A stretch of 51,098 bases of DNA from Flavobacteriaceae bacterium (GCA_003564185.1 PXFS01000010.1:1-51098), one strand, 5' to 3'; numbered from the stretch's first letter, positions 35,319 through 45,683 are shown. Made by a program: numbers and translations. Notes: generated from the sequence alone by a model not told the origin.

Positions 35319-36426
35319 TTTTAAAATTCCGATGTTTTTCTACTTCATCAACAATATGAGCTGTTGCCTTTGGCTTTGCCAACCTTTTAATGGAATGCCC
35401 TAGTTGATTTTGTAACTCTTTATTTTTTACTAAATCAGAAAATTTCGTGAGAAATTCATCTTCTAATTTATTTTCTTCTATACAAATTGCGCCATTCTTA
35501 TCTACTATTGATTGTGCGTTTTTGATTTGGTGGTCCTCCGCAACATTTGGCGAAGGAATAAAAATTACTGGTTTTCCAACAATACATAATTCACTTACTG
35601 CACCCGCTCCAGACCTTGATACAATAAAATCTGCTGCTTGATAAGCACGTTCCATTTCCATGATAAAAGCACTTACTTTTACTTGCTCATTTTGCAATGA
35701 CTGATATTCTTCAATATAAAATTTACCTGTTTGCCAAATTACTTGTACTCCAAGCTGTTTAATGTCACTTAATTTATGAGCTATTAATTGATTAATTCTT
35801 CTTGCTCCAAGGCTACCTCCTACAACTAATAAAACTGGCTTAGCTGGATCTAATTTAAATTCTGCTTTAGCTTGCTTTTGAAATGTTGAATCATTGTAAT
35901 CTGGAACGGCAAGGATAGAACTTCGAACAGGATTTCCTGTAAGTATTATTTTGTCTTGGGGGAAAAATTTTTGCATCCCTTCATATGCTACACATATAGC
36001 ATCGGCTTCCTTTGCTAGCCATTTATTGGTAACCCCCGCAAAAGAATTTTGTTCTTGAAGCAAACTTGGTAACTTCGCCTGATTTGCCATTTTAAGTAAG
36101 GGGCCACTTGCAAATCCTCCAGTACCAATAGCTATATGAGGTTGAAACTTTTGAAGTATTTTTTTTGACTTCAATAAACTGGTTAACAATTTAACTGGGA
36201 AAAGTAGGTTTTGCCAGTTCAGTTTCCGTTGAATCCCGGCAATCCAAAGTCCTTCAATTGGGAATCCTGCCTGAGGTACTTTTTCCATTTCCATCTTATC
36301 TTTAGCACCAACAAATAAAATTGAAGCATTAGGATACCTATGCTGGATTTCCTGAGCAATAGAAATTGCAGGAAATATATGACCTCCTGTTCCTCCTCCC
36401 GATATGATTATTCGTGGTTCACTCAT
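35311..36426 (-). CDS. murG: Lipid II synthase MurG
   Basis: 371-aa GT-B glycosyltransferase that adds GlcNAc to lipid I at the inner membrane face. N-terminal GGGTGGHIFPAISIA, GTGGFASGPLL, QEQNSFAG, GGSLGARRIN and the UDP-GlcNAc site SRSGAGAVSEL are all present. It overlaps ftsW and murC by 4 and 8 nt, so it is coupled in the dcw operon. Confidence 0.96.
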   Translation of the reverse strand: MSEPRIIISGGGTGGHIFPAISIAQEIQHRYPNASILFVGAKDKMEMEKVPQAGFPIEGLWIAGIQRKLNWQNLLFPVKLLTSLLKSKKILQKFQPHIAIGTGGFASGPLLKMANQAKLPSLLQEQNSFAGVTNKWLAKEADAICVAYEGMQKFFPQDKIILTGNPVRSSILAVPDYNDSTFQKQAKAEFKLDPAKPVLLVVGGSLGARRINQLIAHKLSDIKQLGVQVIWQTGKFYIEEYQSLQNEQVKVSAFIMEMERAYQAADFIVSRSGAGAVSELCIVGKPVIFIPSPNVAEDHQIKNAQSIVDKNGAICIEENKLEDEFLTKFSDLVKNKELQNQLGHSIKRLAKPKATAHIVDEVEKHRNFKNE

Positions 36427-37652
36427 AGTGTTTCACTTAGTACATCTAACGGATTTTCAATTTCTGAATCCTGATTATTGATTACTTCTTTATCAATTGC
36501 ATCTTTCTCCCAACCTGCTTTAACTGATTGAATAATTCCAATTCCTAAGCATGTCATCCAAATAGAAGTTCCACCGCTGCTTATTAATGGTAAGGTTTGT
36601 CCAGTAACAGGAAATAATTGTACGGCAACACCCATATTAATAAAGGCCTGTAAAATAATTGGTAGACCAACGGCTATGACTAGTAGCTTTCCAAAGGCAT
36701 CTTCTGTTTTAGTGGTAATAATGGCTATTCTGTAAAGTAAAATTAAGTAGGCAAGCATAACTGCTAACCCACCTATCAAGCCCATTTCTTCAATGATTAT
36801 AGCGTAAATAAAATCAGAAGAAGACTGTGGCAAGAAGTTTCGTTGAACACTTTTACCAATACCGTTTCCAGTTATACCACCGCTGGCAATGGCAATTTTA
36901 GCTTTTTCTACTTGGTATTGCTCTTGGGTAGATGCTCCTCCAGAATAATTTTCAATTCTACTCATCCACGTATCAACTCGGTTAGGAAATAAATCTGGAA
37001 ATGCAACAGCTAGCAAAACAAAAATACCTCCAGCTACAATACCAACACCTATAATTGCTGCAAGGTTTCTTTTTGGGTAACCCCCAATAAAAGCTAAAAC
37101 AAAAACACCAAAGCTAATGAGAAAAGCAGTTGAAAAATTTGCAGGTAAAATTAATCCTATCACTAAAAAGAAGGGTAACCATAAGGGTAATAAACTAGAC
37201 TTTAAACTGGTTTTTTCATCTTTTGTTTTAGATAAATACCTAGCTATATATACCATTAAAACCAATGAAGCTAGTGAAGAGGTTTGAAATGACATATTTA
37301 CAATGGGCACTTGAATCCATCTACTGGCATTAGCACCTCCTATTGTTGTTCCTTGAAGTAATGTATAAAGAAGTAGTGCTATAACGAAGGGCAATAAAAT
37401 AATGGACAAACCTTTGAAATAACGATAAGGGATTTTATGCACTAGAAACATAAAAACGAATCCAACACTTAGGTGAGCAAAATGTTTAAGTAAATATGAG
37501 AACGTATTACCGCTTCCACCATTTAAATAAGCCAAATTACTACTAGCAGTATAAACTGGAATAAATGAAAACACAGCCAATAAGGCTACTAAAGCCCATA
37601 TGGTCTTATCGCCTTTTAATTGAGTTAGGTATGTATTCAAGCCTTCCGCCAT
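36423..37652 (-). CDS. ftsW: FtsW/RodA/SpoVE-family peptidoglycan polymerase
   Basis: 409-aa protein with about ten membrane helices. SEDS-family motifs include GGANASRWIQVP, ASGGITGNGIGKS, SSDFIYAIIIEEMG and the terminal GQTLPLISSGGTS. As FtsW it polymerises septal glycan with FtsI. Position between murD and murG supports the division-specific assignment over RodA. Confidence 0.93.
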   Translation of the reverse strand: MAEGLNTYLTQLKGDKTIWALVALLAVFSFIPVYTASSNLAYLNGGSGNTFSYLLKHFAHLSVGFVFMFLVHKIPYRYFKGLSIILLPFVIALLLYTLLQGTTIGGANASRWIQVPIVNMSFQTSSLASLVLMVYIARYLSKTKDEKTSLKSSLLPLWLPFFLVIGLILPANFSTAFLISFGVFVLAFIGGYPKRNLAAIIGVGIVAGGIFVLLAVAFPDLFPNRVDTWMSRIENYSGGASTQEQYQVEKAKIAIASGGITGNGIGKSVQRNFLPQSSSDFIYAIIIEEMGLIGGLAVMLAYLILLYRIAIITTKTEDAFGKLLVIAVGLPIILQAFINMGVAVQLFPVTGQTLPLISSGGTSIWMTCLGIGIIQSVKAGWEKDAIDKEVINNQDSEIENPLDVLSETL

Positions 37653-37659
37653 GATACGT

Positions 37660-38997
37660 TTATAATTTTAAAATTGCTTCTTTAAATTGTCTCCCTCTAT
37701 CTTCGTAATTTTCAAACAAATCAAAACTTGCACATGCAGGAGAAAGCAATACAGTTTCATTAGCTTCAGCTAATTTACTGGCCATAAAAACGGCTTCTTC
37801 CATCGAAGTAGTTTCGTAAATATCATCAATTACATTATTAAAAGCATTGATAATTTTTTGGTTATCTACCCCCAAGCAAATAATTGCTTTCACTTTTTCA
37901 TTCACAAATTCCATTAATTCGCTGTAGTCATTTCCTTTATCAACACCGCCAACTATCCAAACCGTAGCTTGCTTCATGCTTCCTAAAGCATAGTAGGTAG
38001 CGTTGATGTTAGTTGCTTTTGAGTCATTGATATAACTTACTTTATTCAATTTTACTACTTTCTCTAGACGGTGCTCAACCCCCTGAAAAGTTTCCATACT
38101 TTCGCGTATAGTTTGCTTTCTGATGCTAAGCAATCTAGCTACGGCACTACTTGCCATTGCATTTTTGGCATTGTGCTCTCCTTTTACATTTAAATCTGAT
38201 ATATTCATATCAAGTATATTGTTTTTAATTTTTATTACTAGTTGATTCTCATTCAAATACAACACGTTTTCTCCATTGATTGGATGAATCGACATGGGGA
38301 TTAGTTGACTTTTTACAGGATGCTTTTTTAAGGCCTGGAGAACGCTTTCCTCATCTGCGTTATAAATAAGAAAATCATTCTCATCTTGATTCATCGCTAT
38401 TCTCATTTTTGAAGCTACGTAGTTGTCAAAATTCATTTGGTAGCGATCTAAATGATCTGGCGTTATACTTGTAATAACAGCAATATGTGGTTTAAATTCA
38501 GTAATGCCATCCAACTGAAAACTACTCAGCTCCAACACATAGTGATCAACCTCCTTTTCAGCAACCTGCAAAGCGAAACTTTGTCCAATATTTCCTGCCA
38601 TTGAAGCCTTAAGCCCACCACTTTTTAGCAAGTGAAAAATCATACTAGTAACAGTTGTTTTCCCATTTGAACCTGTTATACCAATAAGTTTTGCCGAAGT
38701 AAACCAAGATGCAAATTCAATTTCTGAAATTACTGAAATTCCATCTGCTCTAAGCTGTGTTATCAGGGCAGCATCATCTGGTATTCCCGGGCTCTTAACT
38801 ACTAAATCAGCGGCTAGAATTCTACTTACAGAATGTTTTCCTTCTTCCCATTCAATTCCATAATTTAAAAGAACGTTTTTGTATTTTTGTTTGAGCTTTC
38901 CTTGATCTGAAAGAAAAACTTCATACTCTTTTTTACTTCCTAAAACTGCAGCTCCTACACCACTTTCTCCACCTCCAAGCACTACTAGTTTTTCCAT
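37660..38997 (-). CDS. murD: UDP-N-acetylmuramoylalanine--D-glutamate ligase
   Basis: 445-aa Mur ligase adding D-Glu. N-terminal VVLGGGESGVGAAVLG, P-loop ITGSNGKTTVTSM, LELSSFQLD, ITPDHLDRY, NDSKATNINAT and the C-terminal LLSPACASFDLFENYEDRGRQF are MurD hallmarks. Separated from ftsW by 7 nt and mraY by 3 nt. Confidence 0.96.
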   Translation of the reverse strand: MEKLVVLGGGESGVGAAVLGSKKEYEVFLSDQGKLKQKYKNVLLNYGIEWEEGKHSVSRILAADLVVKSPGIPDDAALITQLRADGISVISEIEFASWFTSAKLIGITGSNGKTTVTSMIFHLLKSGGLKASMAGNIGQSFALQVAEKEVDHYVLELSSFQLDGITEFKPHIAVITSITPDHLDRYQMNFDNYVASKMRIAMNQDENDFLIYNADEESVLQALKKHPVKSQLIPMSIHPINGENVLYLNENQLVIKIKNNILDMNISDLNVKGEHNAKNAMASSAVARLLSIRKQTIRESMETFQGVEHRLEKVVKLNKVSYINDSKATNINATYYALGSMKQATVWIVGGVDKGNDYSELMEFVNEKVKAIICLGVDNQKIINAFNNVIDDIYETTSMEEAVFMASKLAEANETVLLSPACASFDLFENYEDRGRQFKEAILKL

Positions 38998-39000
38998 TTT

Positions 39001-40224
39001 TTATCTGATTTTAAGTGTCACTATGGTGATTACTGCTAATAAAATTCCAATAATCCAAAACCGAACTACAATTTTGCTTTCATGCAAGCCTTTTTTCTGG
39101 TAGTGATGATGCAAAGGCGACATTAAAAATATTCGCCTTCCATCACCAAACTTCTTTTTGGTATATTTAAACCACCCTACTTGCATCACCACAGATAAAT
39201 TTTCAATAAAAAAAATCCCGCACAGTATGGGTATTAAAAGTTCTTTTCTTGTTGCAATGGCAAGTACAGCTATAATTCCACCAATTGTTAGACTACCTGT
39301 ATCTCCCATAAATACCTGTGCTGGAAAGGTATTGTACCACAAAAATCCAACTAAAGCCCCAGCAAAGGCAGCAATAAATATGGTAGTTTCGCCAACTCTT
39401 GGAATGTTCATAACATTTAAGTAGTTAGAGAAAATATAGTTTCCTGAAATCCACGCAAAAATACCTAAGGTTAATACAATGATTGCTGAACTTCCAGCTG
39501 CCAAACCATCTATTCCATCAGTTAAATTGGCTCCGTTAGAAACAGCAGTTACAATAAAGATTACAATAGGAATAAAAATTAGCCAAGCATATTTTTTTAA
39601 CGAAGGATCTATCCAAGTAATTAAGTTAGAGTAATCCAACTCGTTCCCTTTAAAAAACGGTATATTGGTTTTAGTAGACTTTACTTCTTCACTTTTAATC
39701 AATTCAACTTCTTGAGTAACTTGATTAACAATAGCTTCTTGTGTGTTTCGTATAGTGATATCTTCATGAAAGTACATGGTTGCACCTACAATAACCCCTA
39801 AACCAACTTGACCTATTACCTTAAATTTACCTTTTAAACCTTCTTTGTTTTTTCTAAAAGTCTTGATGTAATCATATAGAAAGCCTATTGCCCCCATCCA
39901 TAAAGTGGTAACAATCAAGAGGAGTATATAAATATTAGTAAGGTTAGCTAAAAGCAAGACAGGGATTAAAGTAGAAAGAATAATGATTAATCCTCCCATA
40001 GTTGGAGTACCTGCCTTTTCTTTTTGTCCTTCTAAGCCTAAATCTCTAACACTTTCACCCACTTGTTTGGCTAACAAATACCGAATAATTTTTTTACCAA
40101 ATATGGTTGAAATAAGTAATGCCATTATAATTCCCATAGCTGCTCTAAAGGAAATATACTGAAATAATCCAGCTCCTGGGATATCATAGTTAGTATTCAA
40201 ATATTCAAATAGATGGTAAAGCAT
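39001..40224 (-). CDS. mraY: Phospho-N-acetylmuramoyl-pentapeptide transferase
   Basis: 407-aa polytopic enzyme that makes lipid I from UDP-MurNAc-pentapeptide and undecaprenyl phosphate. Motifs: KAGTPTMGG, the aspartates in [26 protein letters not shown] and the histidines in [10 protein letters not shown] ~45-residue insertion relative to E. coli MraY (about residues 155-205, including [20 protein letters not shown]) is what I would expect of Bacteroidota MraY. It overlaps the murE stop by 1 nt. Confidence 0.95.
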   Translation of the reverse strand: MLYHLFEYLNTNYDIPGAGLFQYISFRAAMGIIMALLISTIFGKKIIRYLLAKQVGESVRDLGLEGQKEKAGTPTMGGLIIILSTLIPVLLLANLTNIYILLLIVTTLWMGAIGFLYDYIKTFRKNKEGLKGKFKVIGQVGLGVIVGATMYFHEDITIRNTQEAIVNQVTQEVELIKSEEVKSTKTNIPFFKGNELDYSNLITWIDPSLKKYAWLIFIPIVIFIVTAVSNGANLTDGIDGLAAGSSAIIVLTLGIFAWISGNYIFSNYLNVMNIPRVGETTIFIAAFAGALVGFLWYNTFPAQVFMGDTGSLTIGGIIAVLAIATRKELLIPILCGIFFIENLSVVMQVGWFKYTKKKFGDGRRIFLMSPLHHHYQKKGLHESKIVVRFWIIGILLAVITIVTLKIR

Positions 40225-41690
40225 TATTTATTTAGTTTTTTAAGTGTTTCAGTTAGTATTTTTAAATCGTCAAAATCACTTCTTACCCCATTCACTTCTT
40301 GGTAGGTTTCGTGTCCTTTCCCAGCTATCAAAATGATATCTCCTTCACCCGCAAGCTGACAAGCAGTTTTTATGGCTTGCTCTCTTGAAGTTATAGATAA
40401 CACTTTTGAAAAATGTGCAGGATTAATTCCCGCTTCAATATCTTTAATAATCAATTCTGGATCTTCTGTTCTAGGGTTGTCACTTGTAAGAATTACTTGA
40501 TCACTTAAATCGGCGGCAATTTCACCCATTAATGGTCGCTTTGTTTTGTCACGATCTCCTCCACAACCAACTAAAGAAATCAATTTTTCATTTTTTGTTC
40601 GAATAGCGTTAACGGTTTCTAACACATTTTTCAAGGCATCTGGAGTATGGGCATAATCTACAATTCCCGTAATTTTATTCGTTTTTGATATAAAATACTG
40701 GAAACGACCATCAACTGATTTAAGACGACTAATCATTTTTAAATTTTCGAAATCATCAACTGAAAGTAAATTTGCTACGGCATAAACCGCCAACAAATTA
40801 TAGGCATTAAAACTTCCTATTAAACTTGAATACACTTCTGTATCATTCAATTGAAGCAATAGACCTTGAAAATTATTTTCTAGTATTTTAGCTTTAAAAT
40901 TAGAATGTGATTTTAATGAATAAGTGTACTTTTTGGCTTTTGTATTTTGTAGCATAAAGTCACCATTTTTGTCATCTTCGTTAACTAAAGCAAAGGATTT
41001 ATTAGAAAGTTGGTCAAAAAGTTGTTTTTTAACATCTCTATATTCGGCAAAGCTATTGTGGTAATCCAAGTGATCATGACTAAGGTTAGTAAACACTGCC
41101 CCTTCAAATTCTAAACCTGCAGTTCTATGCTGATCTATTCCGTGAGAGCTAACTTCCATAAAGGCGTACTTCACATCAGCATCAACCATTTGCCTCAAAA
41201 AACTATTAATAGTTAAGGAATCTGGCGTGGTAAGTTGGGTAGGGAATATATGTTCATCTACTTTAATATTTACCGTTGAAATAAGCCCTACTTTTTCTCC
41301 TAATCCTTTAAAATGCTGGTATAATAAACTCGAAATTGTTGTTTTTCCATTAGTACCTGTTATGCCTACCAATTTCAAATCTTTTGAAGGATTATCGTAA
41401 AAATTAGCAGCAATATGAGCAGCAGCTAAACGTGAATCTGTAACCTGAATAAAAGTTACTCCCTTCAGTCGTTGCTTAGGTAAATCTTCACAAACAATAG
41501 CAAGCGCACCTTGGCTGATGGCTTTATCTATAAAATTATGTCCATCTGAAGCTGTTCCTTTTATAGCAATAAACAAATCGTTTAGCCCTACCTTCCTAGA
41601 ATCAATATGCACATTTCTAATTTGCTGAGAGGTATTCCCTTCAACAGCTTCAATAGGAGCTTTATATAATATGTCTTTTAAAGTATTCAA
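40224..41690 (-). CDS. murE: UDP-N-acetylmuramoyl-tripeptide synthetase
   Basis: 488-aa Mur ligase adding the third residue. P-loop [50 protein letters not shown], and the specificity loop [17 protein letters not shown] is the signature of meso-diaminopimelate-adding enzymes. Overlaps ftsI by 4 nt. The dcw cluster has no adjacent murF. Confidence 0.95.
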   Translation of the reverse strand: MNTLKDILYKAPIEAVEGNTSQQIRNVHIDSRKVGLNDLFIAIKGTASDGHNFIDKAISQGALAIVCEDLPKQRLKGVTFIQVTDSRLAAAHIAANFYDNPSKDLKLVGITGTNGKTTISSLLYQHFKGLGEKVGLISTVNIKVDEHIFPTQLTTPDSLTINSFLRQMVDADVKYAFMEVSSHGIDQHRTAGLEFEGAVFTNLSHDHLDYHNSFAEYRDVKKQLFDQLSNKSFALVNEDDKNGDFMLQNTKAKKYTYSLKSHSNFKAKILENNFQGLLLQLNDTEVYSSLIGSFNAYNLLAVYAVANLLSVDDFENLKMISRLKSVDGRFQYFISKTNKITGIVDYAHTPDALKNVLETVNAIRTKNEKLISLVGCGGDRDKTKRPLMGEIAADLSDQVILTSDNPRTEDPELIIKDIEAGINPAHFSKVLSITSREQAIKTACQLAGEGDIILIAGKGHETYQEVNGVRSDFDDLKILTETLKKLNK

Positions 41691-43648
41691 TTCACCATAA
41701 GTTTTACAGGTTGAACTAATTCTATTTGCTGTCCATTTGGAACAGATTGCTCCTTAACTACATGTCCAGTGCCAGTAATCTTGACAGATAAACCCATATT
41801 TTCTAATAATGAAACGGCATCCATTATAGGCATACCTCTTAAATTAGGCATTACAGTTTTATACTTTTGCGCCCAATCAAAGTAATTGAGAAAATGTTCA
41901 GAGGGCTGATATAAATCCACAAAATTAATCTCATCTTGCATGGGCGTATCTTTATACATTTTATGCGCTATCTTTTGGAATACTGGAGCAGCAACTGTAC
42001 TCCCATAGTAACCCTTACTTGGATTGGGCTTATGAACGACTACTGAAACTGTATATTTTGGAGTTTCCGCTGGAAAATAGCCTACAAAGGAAGAAATGTA
42101 TCTTCCGGATTCTATCCAATATTCGGTTTGACAGGTTCCTGTTTTTCCAGCCATTGAAAAATTATCATTTTTAATATTTCTTGCCGTTCCATCAGTTACG
42201 GTTTGCTTCATTAAATCTTGAAGAATAACTGCAGTTTGTTTAGAGCAGATGGATTTTGACTTAGTGGTTGTTGTATAATCTTTAATCAGCTTGTTTTTAT
42301 CTCTAATTTCTCTAACAAATTTTGGAGAGACAGCTACTCCATCATTGGCAATAGCATTGTAGAAATTAAGTATTTTCATCGAGGTTAAAGAAACACCATA
42401 GCCAAACGAAAGCCAAGGCAGTGTAGTTCCGTACCAATTATCGTCTTGAGGGTGAGGTATTCTTGGGGTTCCTTCTCCTTTGATTTCGAAGCCAATTTTT
42501 TCATTCAACCCCATATTATAAAGTCGATTTACAAATTTTTCAGGTTGGTTTTCATAGTTGTTAACCACCATTTCCGCAAAGGCAGTATTAGATGAAACCC
42601 GAAAAGCTTCTGCTAAGCTAATTTCTCCATAACCACCAATACGAGAATCACGAACAACCCGATCATAATATTTTATTTTACCTCCTTGTGTGTCAAAAAC
42701 TGCCGAAGTATCTACTACTTGATCTTCTAAAGCTGCAGCTAAAGCCATCAACTTAAAGGTAGAACCAGGCTCATGGGCTTCTCGAATAGCATAATTTAAC
42801 TTCTCGTAATACTTTCCTGAAGTAGCACTTCTTCCTAAGTTGGCAATTGCTTTAATTTCTCCTGTTTTAGTCTCCATGACTACAACAGAGCCATGGTCTG
42901 CCTCAAAAATCTCCAATTGTTCTAAAAGCGCATGGTGCGCAATATCTTGAATATTTGCATCTAATGTAGTGACTATGTCGTAGCCATCAATTGGCTCAAC
43001 TTCGTTCAAGTCGTTGAGAGGTTTCCATTGACCTTGAGCAATTTTTTGCTTCATGCGCTGTCCCTTTTCACCTTTTAAGTAGTGATCAAAAGCACCTTCA
43101 AAACCTACTACCCCTCTTCCTATACTTCGTTCTGCAATTTTTCCAAGAGGATTTTCTCTGGTTACTTCTTGTTCAGCAATTAAACCTCCTTTGTAAGCAC
43201 CCAATGAAAATAATGGGAATTCTCTAATTTTCATGTAGTCTGAGTAATCTACATTTTTAGCAAGAAACAAATAACGATTATTTGTAGCTCGAGCTTTTTT
43301 AAGTTTATGCTGGCAATGCGCTGGGGTGTTCCCAAACATCTTTGATAGTTCCTGACTTAACGGAACTAAATTTTCTTTAAAGTTTTTATCAGAAACCGTT
43401 TTAGCATCAAATCTGATTTCATATTTTGGTACGGATGTAGCTAATAAATTCATATTTGCATCGTAGATATTTCCACGATTTGGCGGAATAGTAAAGTTTT
43501 TATAGACTGTTTTATCCGCCAGCTCTTTGTATTTTTCTGCCTCTAGAAATTGAATTTGAAAAAGTTTAAAACCAACAAATCCTGCCAAGAGTATGATGAA
43601 TCCTAGCAAAACATAAAATCGATTTAATATGTCTTTGTTGTTGGTCAT
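41687..43648 (-). CDS. ftsI: Division-specific class B PBP (FtsI/PBP3) with PASTA domain
   Basis: 653-aa transpeptidase for septal peptidoglycan. N-terminal membrane helix (FYVLLGFIILLAGFVGFKLF), dimerisation domain (NRGNIYDANMNLLA), and transpeptidase motifs: SxxK in EPGSTFKLM (~295), SxN in SSNTAFAEM (~352) and KTG in MAGKTGTCQ (~503). The last ~60 residues form a PASTA domain (VMPNLRGMPIMDAVSLLENMG), as in other Bacteroidota FtsI. Overlaps the FtsL-like gene by 4 nt. Confidence 0.95.
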   Translation of the reverse strand: MTNNKDILNRFYVLLGFIILLAGFVGFKLFQIQFLEAEKYKELADKTVYKNFTIPPNRGNIYDANMNLLATSVPKYEIRFDAKTVSDKNFKENLVPLSQELSKMFGNTPAHCQHKLKKARATNNRYLFLAKNVDYSDYMKIREFPLFSLGAYKGGLIAEQEVTRENPLGKIAERSIGRGVVGFEGAFDHYLKGEKGQRMKQKIAQGQWKPLNDLNEVEPIDGYDIVTTLDANIQDIAHHALLEQLEIFEADHGSVVVMETKTGEIKAIANLGRSATSGKYYEKLNYAIREAHEPGSTFKLMALAAALEDQVVDTSAVFDTQGGKIKYYDRVVRDSRIGGYGEISLAEAFRVSSNTAFAEMVVNNYENQPEKFVNRLYNMGLNEKIGFEIKGEGTPRIPHPQDDNWYGTTLPWLSFGYGVSLTSMKILNFYNAIANDGVAVSPKFVREIRDKNKLIKDYTTTTKSKSICSKQTAVILQDLMKQTVTDGTARNIKNDNFSMAGKTGTCQTEYWIESGRYISSFVGYFPAETPKYTVSVVVHKPNPSKGYYGSTVAAPVFQKIAHKMYKDTPMQDEINFVDLYQPSEHFLNYFDWAQKYKTVMPNLRGMPIMDAVSLLENMGLSVKITGTGHVVKEQSVPNGQQIELVQPVKLMVN

Positions 43649-43959
43649 TTATTCTGTACTATAATTTTTTGTGGGGGCATATCTGAGGTATAAATCCCTC
43701 GCCACCTCATTTTTTTAGCAATATTTGACTCCATTCTTTCTTGCATGACTTTTTTTCGAGTGTCAACAAACTCACTTCTTAATTTTTTTACCTCATAATT
43801 AATAGCTGCAATTTCCATAACTTTTTTATCAGCACTATGAGAACGCCCAATCATTACTATAGCTAAAAAGGTACAGTAAAAAATAAACACCCAATTATTA
43901 AATGAACCATCGCTCACTAAAAACTTTCCTCTAGCTAGATCTAAAAGTTTCATTTTCAT
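43645..43959 (-). CDS. ftsL: FtsL-like cell division protein
   Basis: 104-aa bitopic protein with a short cytoplasmic N-terminus, one helix (WVFIFYCTFLAIVMIG, ~23-38) and a periplasmic coiled-coil-like segment (KKVMEIAAINYEVKKLRSEF). FtsL is too variable to recognise by sequence. The call rests on size, topology and the conserved place between rsmH and ftsI, overlapping both by 4 nt. Confidence 0.82.
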   Translation of the reverse strand: MKMKLLDLARGKFLVSDGSFNNWVFIFYCTFLAIVMIGRSHSADKKVMEIAAINYEVKKLRSEFVDTRKKVMQERMESNIAKKMRWRGIYTSDMPPQKIIVQNK

Positions 43960-44882
43960 AATGAAATGGATTTATCAATTCTTTCTGCTATTCTTAACTT
44001 TGCACTTCTTGCCCTAGAATTCTGTTGAATTTCGGCCTGAGATGGGGTAACCAATTTTCCAACTTTTTTGAATGCCACTAAAGGATTTCCGTAAAAATCT
44101 TTTTCCACTTCACCCTGAAATTTACCACTTCTAATGAATCGTTTGACTAGCCTGTCTTCTAATGAATGATAAGAGATCAGACTAATTCTTCCTCCAACTG
44201 CAACCACTTCTTCTGTTTGCTCTAGAAAAGCTTTTAAAGCTTGTATTTCTTGATTAACTTCAATCCTAAGGGCCTGGTAAAACATAGCCAACATCTTGTT
44301 TAACTTTCGGTCAGAAAAGAAGCTAGCTACAATTTCGTTAAGCTGCAATGTAGTTTCAATAGGAGCTGATTGTCTTTTTTCTAGAATAGCAGAAGCTATC
44401 TTTGGAGCAATTCTAATTTCTGCATACTCTTTAATAAGTTGGATAAGTTGTTCTTCTGTATAAGTATTTACAATCTGAAAAGCATCCAACTCATCTTTTG
44501 GATTCATGCGCATATCTAAGCGCGCATCAAAGCGAATGGAAAATCCCCGATCGGCCTCATTGAATTGATGAGACGAAACCCCAAAATCTCCTAATACTCC
44601 ATCCACCTCTTTAACTCCATGAAAACGCAGAAAGCGTTTCATGTATTTAAAGTTTTCAGGAATCAAAGTAAAACGAGGGTCATCAATTCGATTTTGTTGT
44701 GCATCTGGATCTTGGTCAAAGGCATAAAGCTTTCCTTTAGCAGATAATCTTGAGAGAATTTCTTTGGAGTGACCACCACCGCCAAAGGTCACATCAACAT
44801 ACACCCCGTCTGGATTGATTTGCAATCCGTCCACACTCTCTTTGAGCAAAACTGGTATATGGTAGTTAGTCGTTGTCATCAT
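43956..44882 (-). CDS. rsmH: 16S rRNA (cytosine(1402)-N4)-methyltransferase
   Basis: 308-aa SAM-dependent methyltransferase (formerly MraW). YHIPVLLKESVDGL at the start, SAM motif YVDVTFGGGGHSKEIL, GVLGDFGVSSHQ, DRGFSIRFDARLDMRM and the C-terminal SYHSLEDRLVKRF are diagnostic. Overlaps mraZ by 17 nt and the ftsL gene by 4 nt. Confidence 0.96.
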   Translation of the reverse strand: MMTTTNYHIPVLLKESVDGLQINPDGVYVDVTFGGGGHSKEILSRLSAKGKLYAFDQDPDAQQNRIDDPRFTLIPENFKYMKRFLRFHGVKEVDGVLGDFGVSSHQFNEADRGFSIRFDARLDMRMNPKDELDAFQIVNTYTEEQLIQLIKEYAEIRIAPKIASAILEKRQSAPIETTLQLNEIVASFFSDRKLNKMLAMFYQALRIEVNQEIQALKAFLEQTEEVVAVGGRISLISYHSLEDRLVKRFIRSGKFQGEVEKDFYGNPLVAFKKVGKLVTPSQAEIQQNSRARSAKLRIAERIDKSISL

Positions 44883-45321
44883 TCCCCATTACTTCTTCTG
44901 CTAAATCAGCAAAATCACTTACGTCTTCAATACATGTTTCATACACTTCTCTATCCCAAATTTCAATAATATTAATTGCAGAAGCTACAACCACCTCCTT
45001 CTGAATACTTGCAAAAGCAACTAAATCTTTCGGAATAAGTAAACGGCCGTTAGCATCTACCTCTACAAGTTTAACTCCAGCTGTAAACTTTCTAATAAAA
45101 TCATTATTTTTTTTCTTGAATCGGTTAAGCTTATTTAATTTTTGCATAAGCACTTCCCATTCACTCATAGGATACAATTCTAAACATTTCTGAAACACAG
45201 AACGCTTCAAGACAAAACCATCTTCAAGTTTAGGCAAAAGCTGTTTCTTAATCCCTGATGGCATTGAGAGCCTGGATTTTGAGTCAACTTTACATTCGTA
45301 TGTTCCTATTAAATGTGTCAA
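44866..45321 (-). CDS. mraZ: Transcriptional regulator MraZ
   Basis: 151-aa DNA-binding protein of the double AbrB-like type that heads the dcw cluster and controls it. N-terminal LIGTYECKVDSKSRLSMPS and the second copy VEVDANGRLLIPKDLVAFA are the two half-domains. The start is a TTG (45319-45321): the frame is closed by TAA upstream and no ATG precedes the conserved LIGTYECK. The direct repeats 37-61 nt upstream are its probable binding site. Confidence 0.93.
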   Translation of the reverse strand: MTHLIGTYECKVDSKSRLSMPSGIKKQLLPKLEDGFVLKRSVFQKCLELYPMSEWEVLMQKLNKLNRFKKKNNDFIRKFTAGVKLVEVDANGRLLIPKDLVAFASIQKEVVVASAINIIEIWDREVYETCIEDVSDFADLAEEVMGNDDND

Positions 45322-45357
45322 AACAAATATTTACTCTTCAAAAATATTAATTTTTTT

Positions 45358-45382
45358 ACCACATTATACCACTTTACCCCAC
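45358..45382 (-). promoter_or_regulatory. MraZ-binding-type direct repeats
   Basis: On the minus strand three pentamers GTGGG, GTGGT, GTGGT occur with exact 10-nt periodicity (45378-45382, 45368-45372, 45358-45362), upstream of mraZ. This matches the known MraZ box design of GTGGG repeats spaced by 5 nt, so autoregulation of the dcw operon is likely. Confidence 0.75.
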
Positions 45383-45585
45383 AATTGTTGATAAGTTTTT
45401 ATGAATAGCTGAAAACTCCTATTATTACTGATTTCCACGAAATTAAGAATATGAAAAAATATATTTTATAACATTTAAAACCTTCATCTGAAAGCCTTAT
45501 TTAGATGATTTTTACTCAAAAATGACAAAAAGTGGGAAAATTTTCTAAGATATTTAAGATTAGTCAGATAGGTTTACATAAAAAT

Positions 45586-45601
45586 ATTATGCAAGCATAA
45601 T
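45586..45601. promoter_or_regulatory. Perfect 16-nt palindrome in the mraZ-hydrolase intergenic region
   Basis: ATTATGC-AA-GCATAAT is a perfect inverted repeat with a 2-nt centre. It lies in the 430-nt non-coding stretch 45322-45751, between divergent mraZ and the alpha/beta hydrolase. It has no T tract, so an operator is likelier than a terminator. Its regulator is unknown. Confidence 0.4.
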
Positions 45602-45669
45602 TAAATTTAAAGTAATGATTATGAGAACATTAAACCTGATTTAATTAATTTGACGAAGATAAAATTACA

Positions 45670-45683
45670 ACACTTATAAGTGT
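45670..45683. promoter_or_regulatory. Perfect 14-nt palindrome upstream of the hydrolase promoter
   Basis: ACACTTATAAGTGT is fully self-complementary and lies 38 nt before the TATATTTG element of the hydrolase-engB pair. A more distant AT-rich pair flanks it (ATAAAATT / AATTTTAT). Possible operator; the base composition makes chance occurrence plausible. Confidence 0.35.
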
